A stretch of 5,966 nucleotides of DNA from assembly GCA_030841195.1 (NCBI GenBank), contig JAVEDA010000488.1, positions 1-5,966 of the forward strand, given 5' to 3'. The stretch comes from Actinomycetota bacterium (GTDB taxonomy: Bacteria > Actinomycetota > Actinomycetes > JACCUZ01). The notes under the pieces are model-generated. The model saw only the letters and a list, made by a program, of their open reading frames with translations, was not told where the DNA came from and searched no databases. Within the stretch, counting starts at the first letter, position 1. Every line of letters starts with the position of its first letter. Below are positions 1-4,873 of this stretch, one piece after another. A program made the position numbers and the translations under genes.

Positions 1-227
1 CCGGACGGCGCCTGCTGGCCCTGGCCGATGATCTCCTCGACCTGGGACCGGACGGCCTCCAGCGAGATGCCCAGCGACTCCAGCGCCTTGGCGGCCACGC
101 CTTCGCCCTCGTGGATGAGGCCCAGCAGGATGTGCTCGGTCCCGATGTAGTTGTGGTTGAGCATCCGGGCCTCTTCTTGGGCCAGGACGACAACACGCCG
201 CGCTCGGTCGGTGAACCTCTCGAACAT
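1..227 (-). CDS. clpC: ClpC, Clp protease ATP-binding subunit (N-terminal part only)
   Basis: This is the first 75 residues of the AAA+ unfoldase ClpC, which feeds substrates to the ClpP protease in the cytoplasm; the rest lies beyond the left edge. The visible part is the Clp N-terminal repeat domain. It begins MFERFTDRARRVVVLAQEEA, continues with the conserved NHNYIGTEHILLGL and GEGVAAKALESLGI stretches, and reaches the EEIIGQGQQAPSG linker seen in actinobacterial ClpC. The ATG at 227-225 is supported by a GAGGAG ribosome binding site (complement of 236-241). Identity is near certain because the sequence matches the family residue by residue. Neither the ATPase modules nor the C-terminal ClpP-binding loop can be judged here. 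A ClgR-like operator upstream (427-444) fits the known control of clp genes in this phylum. Confidence 0.97.
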   Translation of the reverse strand, partial: MFERFTDRARRVVVLAQEEARMLNHNYIGTEHILLGLIHEGEGVAAKALESLGISLEAVRSQVEEIIGQGQQAPS

Positions 228-306
228 CTTATTCGCTCCTCACGAGAGCGGTCGGGCAGGTCGTGCGACCGGCCGGCTCACTCCGACCGGTCACCTGTCC
301 TTTCGC

Positions 307-312
307 ATGCTA
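307..312 (-). promoter_or_regulatory. Possible clpC -10 element
   Basis: On the minus strand this reads TAGCAT, which fits the TANNNT pattern of actinobacterial housekeeping -10 boxes, and it would give a leader of roughly 70 bases before clpC. No good -35 hexamer is present 16-18 bases upstream (CCAGGT at best), so an activator such as ClgR or another sigma factor would be needed. Tentative. Confidence 0.25.
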
Positions 313-349
313 GCCCGCACGCTGACCAGACCTGGATGGTTGTTGCGCA

Positions 350-365
350 TCCGGGACCTCCCGGA
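350..365. repeat. Perfect 7-bp inverted repeat in the clpC/GNAT intergenic region
   Basis: TCCGGGA, then CC, then TCCCGGA: seven-base arms with a two-base centre. The centre is too short for a comfortable RNA loop, so a protein-binding palindrome is more likely than a hairpin. It lies about 125 bases upstream of clpC, between the ClgR-like site and the gene. The bound factor, if any, is unknown, and GC-rich sequence produces such palindromes by chance fairly often. Confidence 0.35.
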
Positions 366-426
366 CGCTTGTACACGGAACCAACTGCCACCGACAGGGC
401 GATGTTCCGCCCCGGCCTCCTGCTCG

Positions 427-444
427 CTACGCCGCCAGCGAACT
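427..444 (-). promoter_or_regulatory. Candidate ClgR operator upstream of clpC
   Basis: Read on the minus strand this site contains GTTCGC-N5-GCG, which is the Streptomyces ClgR operator as I recall it. It also matches the Corynebacterium consensus WNNWCGCYNANRGCGWWS at every specified position except the central A, which is G. ClgR is the activator of clpP, clpC and lon in actinobacteria. The site lies about 200 bases upstream of the clpC start and 26 bases upstream of the chosen GNAT start, so it could act on either. Both consensus sequences are from memory, and no promoter of clear quality sits at the expected distance. A weak -10-like TACAAG lies on the minus strand at 373-368. Confidence 0.5.
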
Positions 445-470
445 CACTCGTCTGGGTGCATGATCGTCGG

Positions 471-1097
471 GTGCCGACCGTCCGCCGGTGCCCGCCGTCC
501 GGGCGCGACCGCGCCCTCGCGACCGTGCTGGCCGCCTTCGCCACCGATCCGCTGCTGCGCTGGGTCTGGCCTGGTCAGGAGCGGTACGACGGGTGCGCAC
601 CCACCTTCTTCGGGCTGCTGCTGGACCTCCGGATCGAGGCCGGCGAGGTGTGGGTCGCCCAGCCGGAATCCACCGAGAAGTCAGTGGACACAGCGATCGG
701 CTCGGTGGCCATGTGGGACCCACCGGGAGGCCTCTACCTGCCGGCCGCCGCCGAACGCTGGGCCGGGGTGCATGCGGGCTTCACCGCCGCCGAGCGGGCT
801 GCCTGGGCCTTCTACGACGACGCGCTGGGGGTGCCCGCGACCGCCGGGGCGCACTGGTACCTCGGCGTGCTGGCGACCGATCCGGCCCGGCAGGGGACCG
901 GGCTCGGCCGAGCGGTCGCCGCCCCGATGCTGGCCGCCGCCGACCGGGCCGGCCTCCCGGCGTACCTGGAGACGGCCAGCGACACGAACGTGGCGATCTA
1001 CCGCCGGCTCGGTTTCGAGGTCGCCCGCGAGGTCGACCTGCCCGACGGCGGCCCCCGCTGCTGGCTGATGCGCCGAGACCCGCTGGAGGTGGCATGA
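471..1097 (+). CDS. GNAT family N-acetyltransferase
   Basis: This is a single-domain, cytoplasmic GNAT acetyltransferase of 208 residues that would move an acetyl group from acetyl-CoA to an amine; the substrate is unknown. The acetyl-CoA pyrophosphate loop is visible as RQGTGLG (residues 140-146), preceded by the beta-4 strand HWYLGVLATDP. The later motif NVAIYRRLGFEV (173-184) is the usual C-terminal signature. The N-terminal RALATVLAAFATDPLLRWVWP is also typical. The start is uncertain. GTG at 471 gives the usual N-terminus (PTVRRCPPSGRDRA), while GTG 456 and ATG 402 are in frame but add unfamiliar residues. There is no clear ribosome binding site. A CATGAT -10-like box at 459-464 ends six bases before 471, so the mRNA could be leaderless. 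The stop overlaps the next gene's ATG (ATGA), so the two are translationally coupled. Family is certain, start moderate. Confidence 0.88.
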   Translation: MPTVRRCPPSGRDRALATVLAAFATDPLLRWVWPGQERYDGCAPTFFGLLLDLRIEAGEVWVAQPESTEKSVDTAIGSVAMWDPPGGLYLPAAAERWAGVHAGFTAAERAAWAFYDDALGVPATAGAHWYLGVLATDPARQGTGLGRAVAAPMLAAADRAGLPAYLETASDTNVAIYRRLGFEVAREVDLPDGGPRCWLMRRDPLEVA

Positions 1098-1756
1098 CTG
1101 AGGACGTGCTGGTGGTCGTGGCCGCCGGGCCGGGGCTCGGCCGGTCGGTGGCGCTGCGGTTCGCCCGTGAGGGGGTCGCGGTCGGCCTGGTGGCCCGGGC
1201 GACCGACCGGCTGACCGACCTGGCGGCCGAGCTGTCTGCGGCCGGGGCGCGGTCGGTGGCGACGGCCGCAGCCGACGTCGGTGACGAGACGTCGCTGCGC
1301 GCGGCGATGGGCGCGCTGCGCAGCGAGCTCGGGCCGGCGACGGTGCTCGTCTACAACGGCTCGGCGTACGTCGAGGGGGCACCGACGACGTTGTCGGCCG
1401 ACCAGCTGCGGCTGGCCCTCGACGTCGGCGTGGTCGGCGCCCTGGTGGCGACCCAGGAGGCCGTGCCCGCGATGCGCGCCGCCGGCCGTGGGACGGTCGT
1501 GCTGACCGGCAGCGTGGCGGCGGACCGGGCGTCCACCAGTGCCGCGGCCGTCGGCGTCGCGAAGGCGGCGCTGCGCAACCTGGCGACATCGCTGCACAAG
1601 GAGCTGGCACCCGACGGCGTCCGGGCGGTCACCGTCACGATCGACGGCGTCCTCAGCGGGCCGAAGGCACTGGATGTCGACCAGATCGCGGAGCGCTACT
1701 GGCAGCTGCACTCGGCTGACGACCTGCCGGCTGCCGAGGTGCGCTTTCCCGGCTGA
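1094..1756 (+). CDS. SDR-fold protein lacking the catalytic tyrosine
   Basis: This 220-residue protein has the Rossmann fold of short-chain dehydrogenases/reductases. The N-terminal strand VLVVVAAGPGLGRS (residues 5-18) is a modified glycine-rich nucleotide loop (GPGLG instead of TGxxxGIG). YNGS (87-90) replaces the NNAG motif. Ser140 lies in the strand VVLTGS. At the active site the expected YxxxK reads V153-G-V-A-K157: lysine is kept but tyrosine is valine. This resembles the divergent SDR group (SDR_c10 in CDD, as I remember it) that lacks the active-site tyrosine. Classical dehydrogenase activity is therefore doubtful, and a binding or non-redox role is possible. It overlaps the GNAT stop by four bases and has a GGAGG ribosome binding site (1085-1089), so the two form an operon. 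The protein is shorter than the usual ~250 residues, mostly at the C-terminus, and its last 34 codons lie opposite the PAP2 gene. Confidence 0.88.
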   Translation: MTEDVLVVVAAGPGLGRSVALRFAREGVAVGLVARATDRLTDLAAELSAAGARSVATAAADVGDETSLRAAMGALRSELGPATVLVYNGSAYVEGAPTTLSADQLRLALDVGVVGALVATQEAVPAMRAAGRGTVVLTGSVAADRASTSAAAVGVAKAALRNLATSLHKELAPDGVRAVTVTIDGVLSGPKALDVDQIAERYWQLHSADDLPAAEVRFPG

Positions 1757-2498
1757 CGCGGGGCCGGGTGACCGCCACCGCCACGGCGACAACGACCGCG
1801 CCGGCCACCGCGTCGAGGACGTAGTGGTTGGCGGTGCCGACGACCACCAGCGTGGTGCCCGCGGCGTAGCAGGTCGCGGCGACCCGCAGCCAGCGGTTGC
1901 GGGTGCACAGGAACACGACCCAGGCGACCCACAGCGCCCAGCCGACGTGCAGCGACGGCATCGCGGCCAGCTCGTTGGTCAGGCCGCCGAGGCCCTTCGG
2001 CGCACTGGCGTCGCTGCCCCACCAGCCGTTGCCTGACGTGGTGGCCAGCACGTCGACGTATCCCGGCAGCATCCGCGGCGGCGCCATCGGCAGCAGCACG
2101 AATCCGGCCAGCCCGGTCGCGGTCGCGAGGACCAGCGCATTGCGGACCCGCCGGTAGCCCAGCGCGTGCCGCCGGTAGACCCAGACCAGCACGGCCGGGG
2201 TGACGAGGTAGTGCAGTGCGGAGTACCAGTAGCTTGCGACCAGAGCCAGGCCGGGCACGCCGGTCAGCAGGTGGTTGGCCGACCGCTCCACGTCGAGGTG
2301 CAGCAGCGACTCGAGGTGCAGGAGGTCGTGGGCGTTGGCGACCGCCCGGGACACGTCGCCGTCCGCCAACAGCCGGGCTGCGCTGTACCCGACGTACAGC
2401 AGGGCGAGCAGTGCCAGCTCGACGCCGGCTCGCGGTCGCAGTCGTCGCCCGTCGGTGGTCACACGGACCAGAGTCGTGCGCGCCAAGGCGGGATACAT
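1653..2498 (-). CDS. PAP2 superfamily membrane phosphatase / inositolphosphotransferase-like protein
   Basis: This 281-residue polytopic membrane protein belongs to the PAP2 acid-phosphatase fold, apparently the PAP2_3 (Aur1/Ipt1-like) branch. Such proteins remove or transfer a phosphate head group on lipids at the cytoplasmic membrane; the substrate here is unknown. Catalytic motifs are visible: MPSLHVGW (residues 180-187, His184) and NHYVLDAVAG (224-233, nucleophile candidate His225 with Asp229). The PMAPPRM stretch (137-143) is the usual segment before the first lumenal loop, and YWYSALHYLVTP (90-101) is typical of the branch. Hydrophobic segments lie near 26-43, 84-107, 119-137, 186-198, 206-222 and 228-244. 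The ~35-residue tail after 245 is Arg/Pro/Ser/Ala-rich, has no recognised domain and is encoded antisense to the SDR gene, so it is probably dispensable. The ATG start lacks a strong ribosome binding site (only a G-run), and GTG at codon 13 is an alternative. Confidence 0.9.
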   Translation of the reverse strand: MYPALARTTLVRVTTDGRRLRPRAGVELALLALLYVGYSAARLLADGDVSRAVANAHDLLHLESLLHLDVERSANHLLTGVPGLALVASYWYSALHYLVTPAVLVWVYRRHALGYRRVRNALVLATATGLAGFVLLPMAPPRMLPGYVDVLATTSGNGWWGSDASAPKGLGGLTNELAAMPSLHVGWALWVAWVVFLCTRNRWLRVAATCYAAGTTLVVVGTANHYVLDAVAGAVVVAVAVAVTRPRVSRESAPRQPAGRQPSAAASSAPRSGRHPVPSAR

Positions 2499-2588
2499 CG
2501 GTGAGCGCCCCCGGCCGACCCTGAGTCGACCCCGACCTGTCCCCTAGCCGACCGAACCCCGTGACACGCGACGACGTCATCTCTTTCA

Positions 2589-2607
2589 GGTCGCTCAGAC
2601 AGCGACC
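2589..2607. promoter_or_regulatory. Perfect 7-bp inverted repeat between PAP2 and the secreted-protein gene
   Basis: GGTCGCT-CAGAC-AGCGACC lies in the 177-base divergent intergenic region. A TACTGT box (2613-2618), which fits a -10 element for the plus-strand gene, follows six bases later, so the palindrome occupies the place of that promoter's -35 region and spacer. This placement suits an operator. As RNA it could also fold into a seven-pair hairpin, but there is no U-tract and no upstream plus-strand gene that needs a terminator here. The binding protein is unknown. Confidence 0.45.
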
Positions 2608-2675
2608 GCCTGTACTGTCGCGGACGCCGGCCCGCGAACACACTCGGCCGGCCCAAGCCTGAAAGGCGGACGGGG

Positions 2676-3308
2676 ATGACGGTTCGAGTGAAGTTCACGT
2701 ACTGGCAGGCCACGGTTGTGGGCGCGGCTGCATGCGCTCTCGTGATCGGCACGCCGATGATTCCGGTCGCGACGGCGTCGCCTGCGAGCGTCGTCACGCC
2801 GAGCGCCACCGCGGTGGGGAACACGTACGGCGGCGTCACGTCGCAGGGCATGCCGGTGTTCGTCACCATGAACGCGACGCGTCGGCAGGTGGTGCGCGAG
2901 ATTGCTGCTGTCGGGGTGAAGTGCACCAGCGGGGGCGGCTTCACCACCCCGGACCGGTTCCTGAAGCTCCCCGTGACCAAGGGCGGGAAGTTCCGGATCG
3001 TCTACGGGCCCTTCACGCAGCGGAACGACGACGGGACGACAACGGACTACCAGGGCAGGATGACCGGCGCGCTCAACGACGCGAAGACGAAGATCGTTGG
3101 CACCTGGCGGGTGACCACGGTCGACCACGACCTCACCGGCGCGGTCTCCGACACCTGTGACAGCGGACTGCTCACCTGGTCTGCGAAGCAGTTGTCGATC
3201 TGCCCTCATCTTTGTGTGGCGCGACCTCGTGGGATCCATCGGCGTGTCGCCACCAGCTCGCGCCACTCAACGACAGAAGTGAAGCGGTTCAGCCATCCGC
3301 ACGGGTGA
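2676..3308 (+). CDS. Secreted protein of unknown function with a probable read-through tail
   Basis: I recognise no characterised function. The first ~36 residues form an export signal: a short Arg/Lys-containing start, a hydrophobic core (AATVVG-like run, about 12-31), then ATASPAS, which fits signal peptidase I cleavage. The exported part is beta-rich, with YGGVTSQGMPVFV (51-63), KLPVTKGGKFRIVYGPF (97-113), a glycine/threonine-rich NDDGTTTDY turn (117-125) and a closing TCDSGLLTWSAKQ (160-172). Cys83 and Cys161 could form a disulfide. The pattern resembles a small actinobacterial secreted beta-domain that, as I remember it, ends at WSAKQ or nearby. Residues 173-210 are basic, contain two more cysteines and coincide with an inverted repeat, so they look like translation past a lost stop. 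The start is well supported by AAAGG (2662-2666), nine bases before the ATG. The 3' end overlaps the convergent reductase gene by 20 bases. Confidence 0.78.
   Translation: MTVRVKFTYWQATVVGAAACALVIGTPMIPVATASPASVVTPSATAVGNTYGGVTSQGMPVFVTMNATRRQVVREIAAVGVKCTSGGGFTTPDRFLKLPVTKGGKFRIVYGPFTQRNDDGTTTDYQGRMTGALNDAKTKIVGTWRVTTVDHDLTGAVSDTCDSGLLTWSAKQLSICPHLCVARPRGIHRRVATSSRHSTTEVKRFSHPHG
3216..3266. repeat. Imperfect 17-bp inverted repeat at the convergent 3' ends
   Basis: The left arm at 3216-3232 (GTGGCGCGACCTCGTGG) pairs with the right arm at 3250-3266, with 15 of 17 positions complementary and a 17-base loop that can itself form a small GGCG/CGCC stem. It lies inside the odd C-terminal tail of the secreted-protein gene and just downstream of the minus-strand reductase stop (3289). 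A transcript from either side could fold here, so a bidirectional terminator without a U-tract is the simplest reading. A remnant of a small mobile element is the alternative. Confidence 0.45.
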
Positions 3309-3939
3309 ACGTCACATGGGTGACGCCGCTGGGCGAGGAGGTGGCCTCGACCTCGTAGTCCATCTCGATGCCCTCCAGCCCGTCCCAGAGGCGTACCCCA
3401 CGACCGAGCAGGATCGGGACCACCACCACGTGCATGTGGTCGACCAGCCCGGCAGCCAGGAAGTCGCGGATCGTGGTGACGCCCCCGCCGAGACGCACGT
3501 CCAGGCCGCCCGCAGCCTCGCGGGCGGTCTCGAGCGCTTCGGCCGGCGAAGCGTCGAGGAAGTGGAACGTCGTACCGCCCTCCATCTCGATCGAAGGGCG
3601 GACGTGATGGGTGAGGATGAAGGTCGGCGTGTGGAACGGCGGGTTGGGACCCCACCAGCCCTTCCACTCCGGGTCGTCGTGCCATCCGGGCCAGCCGAAC
3701 TTCCCGGCACCCATGATCTCGGCGCCGATCCCAGTATCGAACTGCTGCGCGAAGGCGTCGTCGATGCCGCGGGTACCGCCGCCGGGCTGGCCGATCATCT
3801 CGCGGCCCCATCGGTTGGCGAACATCCATTCGTGCAGCCGGTCGCCGGCGTGACCGAACGGTGCCTCGCGGCTCTGCGGGACGCCGGTGCCGAAACCGTC
3901 GAGTGAGATGGAGAAGTTCTGGACGCGGGCGAGTGACAT
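3289..3939 (-). CDS. RibD C-terminal / dihydrofolate reductase family protein
   Basis: This 216-residue cytoplasmic protein has the RibD C-terminal fold, an NADPH-binding reductase fold related to dihydrofolate reductase. Visible family marks are the N-terminal strand with SISLDGF (residues 10-16), the MGAGKFG turn (76-82) where relatives have MGRxTY, TPTFILTHHVRP (104-115), and the C-terminal block RLGGGVTTIRDFLAAGLVDH (149-168) followed by PILLGRGVRLW (175-185). Members of this accessory group are usually uncharacterised, so true folate reduction should not be assumed. The ATG at 3939-3937 is chosen because AGGAG lies eight bases upstream (complement of 3948-3952). Upstream in-frame extensions read through the divergent promoter. 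It is divergent from the SRPBCC-ArsR operon, a common pairing in actinobacteria, and shares its operator region. An extended -10 on the minus strand (4092-4084) would give a leader of about 137 bases. Confidence 0.92.
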   Translation of the reverse strand: MSLARVQNFSISLDGFGTGVPQSREAPFGHAGDRLHEWMFANRWGREMIGQPGGGTRGIDDAFAQQFDTGIGAEIMGAGKFGWPGWHDDPEWKGWWGPNPPFHTPTFILTHHVRPSIEMEGGTTFHFLDASPAEALETAREAAGGLDVRLGGGVTTIRDFLAAGLVDHMHVVVVPILLGRGVRLWDGLEGIEMDYEVEATSSPSGVTHVTFTRADG

Positions 3940-4056
3940 GGCTGGAGCTCCTGCGGTCATCGGGTCAGTTCTCGTGGTCGGATCTGGTCTCGACCCGATC
4001 GTGGCCGCCTCACCGCCACGGCGTCCAACGCGAAAACATTCGAGTCCGGCTGAGGG

Positions 4057-4085
4057 TTGACGCAACCGTTGGGTTGCTTTAGGTT
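4057..4085 (+). promoter_or_regulatory. Promoter of the SRPBCC-ArsR operon
   Basis: TTGACG (4057-4062), a 17-base spacer, then TAGGTT (4080-4085). The -35 matches the sigma-70 consensus at five of six positions and the -10 fits TANNNT. Transcription would start near 4092, about 28 bases before the SRPBCC ATG. This is the best promoter in the window. Confidence 0.75.
4062..4077. promoter_or_regulatory. ArsR operator candidate 1 (GCAAC-N6-GTTGC)
   Basis: GCAAC-CGTTGG-GTTGC (one further pair makes GCAACC/GGTTGC). It lies almost exactly in the spacer between the -35 and -10 of the plus-strand promoter and at the predicted start of the minus-strand transcript. The same half-sites with the same six-base spacer recur at 4090. 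The likely ligand is the ArsR repressor encoded downstream. Confidence 0.65.
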
Positions 4086-4092
4086 TATAGCA
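4084..4092 (-). promoter_or_regulatory. Extended -10 promoter for the reductase gene
   Basis: Read on the minus strand: TGC-TATAAA, an extended -10 element with TATAAA close to consensus. No good -35 is seen 16-18 bases upstream, which the extended TGN motif could compensate for. It overlaps the -10 of the opposite promoter by two bases, so the two polymerases would compete and one repressor could block both. The start point would fall near 4077. Confidence 0.45.
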
Positions 4093-4109
4093 ACCAACCA
4101 GTTGCGATA
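4086..4109. promoter_or_regulatory. ArsR operator candidate 2 (extended palindrome)
   Basis: The core GCAAC-CAACCA-GTTGC (4090-4105) is flanked by TATA on the left and GATA on the right, so the symmetry extends to a 24-base palindrome with one mismatched pair. It covers the predicted plus-strand start (about 4092), runs up to the ribosome binding site AGGAG at 4109-4113, and touches the minus-strand extended -10. An AT-containing 12-2-12-like palindrome over the promoter is typical of ArsR-family autoregulation. Confidence 0.65.
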
Positions 4110-4119
4110 GGAGATTGTC

Positions 4120-4554
4120 ATGCCCATCCCGAACACGATCACCCGCACCCTCGACCTTCCGCACCCGCAGGAGAAGGTCTGGAGCGCACTGTCCACCCTC
4201 GAGGGCCTCACCGGCTGGTTCGGCAGCAAGGCCGAGGGCGAGGTCGCGCCCGGCCACGACGTACTCATGCGCTGGGAGCAGTTCGACGGGGAGCAGACCC
4301 TCGCGATCAAGGTGGTCGACCCCATGTCGGTGTTCGCCTACTGCTGGGGGATCAACGGTGCCCCGGAGGGCGACCCGCGACGGACGTACGTCGAGTTCGC
4401 GCTCGAGCCGGCCGCGTCCGGGACCCGGCTCACGGTCACCGAGAGCGGGTTCGCCCAGCTGCCGGACGAGTGGCTCGAGGCGAGCTACCAGGGCAACACG
4501 GAGGGGTGGAAGGCGGAGCTCGGCGAACTGGTGGCGTACCTCGATGCGGCCTGA
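4120..4554 (+). CDS. SRPBCC / AHSA1-type START-fold protein
   Basis: This 144-residue cytoplasmic protein is a SRPBCC fold (activator of Hsp90 ATPase 1-like family), a helix-grip domain with a deep hydrophobic pocket for small ligands. Family marks are ITRTLDLPHPQEKVWSALST (residues 7-26), GLTGWFG (29-35), the central strands with RWEQFDGEQTLAIKVVDP, then GTRLTVTESGF (101-111) and the final helix NTEGWKAELGELVAYL (126-141). The length is normal and complete. The start is clear: AGGAG (4109-4113) is six bases before the ATG. It is the first gene of an operon with the ArsR regulator, whose ATG lies 11 bases inside this gene's end. In this arrangement the SRPBCC protein is usually thought to bind or process the compound sensed by the system, but that role is inferred; the ligand is unknown. 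Confidence 0.93.
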   Translation: MPIPNTITRTLDLPHPQEKVWSALSTLEGLTGWFGSKAEGEVAPGHDVLMRWEQFDGEQTLAIKVVDPMSVFAYCWGINGAPEGDPRRTYVEFALEPAASGTRLTVTESGFAQLPDEWLEASYQGNTEGWKAELGELVAYLDAA

Positions 4555-4873
4555 TCCGGAGCAGGTGTCAGCCAGCGTCTTCGCGGCGCTGGCCGACACC
4601 AACCGCCGGGCCATCCTCGCCGCGCTGGCCGAGTTCGGACCGAGTACCGCCACCGAGCTGTCCGGCCGGTTATCCGTCACCCGGCAGGGCGTCGCCAAGC
4701 ACCTCGGGCTGCTCGCCGACGCCGGCCTGGTGACCAGCGACGCCGGCAGCGGCCGACGGGTGCTCTACCGGCACCGGTCGGAGCCGATCAAGGTCGCCCA
4801 GTCCTACCTGGCCGCCCTGGCCGCCGACTGGGACAGCTCGCTGGACCGGTTGTCGGCCTTCCTGGCCGACTAG
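4544..4873 (+). CDS. ArsR family winged-helix transcriptional repressor
   Basis: This 109-residue DNA-binding protein has the ArsR/SmtB winged helix-turn-helix. The early segment SVFAALADTNRRAILAALAE (residues 11-30) is the usual first helices, ATELSGRLSVTRQGVAKHLG (36-55) is the helix-turn-helix with recognition helix TRQGVAKHLGLL, and GLVTSDAGSGRRVLYRH (61-77) is the wing. There is no CxC metal-binding motif, indeed no cysteine at all, so it is not a classical arsenic or heavy-metal sensor. It fits the SdpR-like ArsR group often coupled to SRPBCC proteins. Its ATG overlaps the SRPBCC gene by 11 bases and has no separate strong ribosome binding site, which suggests coupled translation. It probably represses its own operon and the divergent reductase through the GCAAC-N6-GTTGC palindromes. 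Its stop TAG lies in a CTAG shared with the convergent gene. Confidence 0.94.
   Translation: MRPDPEQVSASVFAALADTNRRAILAALAEFGPSTATELSGRLSVTRQGVAKHLGLLADAGLVTSDAGSGRRVLYRHRSEPIKVAQSYLAALAADWDSSLDRLSAFLAD

Noticed and set aside
259..290. Several GACCGG/CCGGTC and GGTCG/CGACC short palindromes upstream of clpC
   Set aside because: Arms of five or six GC-only bases are expected by chance in this composition.
111..470. Upstream extension of the GNAT reading frame to an ATG at 111
   Set aside because: It would run through clpC on the opposite strand and the ClgR-like site, and the extra residues do not resemble GNAT proteins.
681..1792. Two long minus-strand open frames opposite the GNAT and SDR genes
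   Set aside because: They are low-complexity Arg/Pro/Ala-rich shadows of coding sequence on the plus strand, common at this GC content.
1696..2643. Long minus-strand open frame overlapping PAP2 in another frame
   Set aside because: It has an Arg/Ala/Gly-rich shadow composition, while the PAP2 frame carries catalytic motifs and membrane segments.
3940..4698. Extension of the reductase frame to give a 469-residue protein
   Set aside because: The extension is antisense to the SRPBCC and ArsR genes and passes through their promoter; the ribosome binding site at 3948-3952 marks the real start.
4544..4873. ArsR as an arsenic or heavy-metal resistance regulator
   Set aside because: There is no cysteine in the protein and no arsenic transporter or reductase gene nearby; SRPBCC and RibD-fold neighbours point elsewhere.
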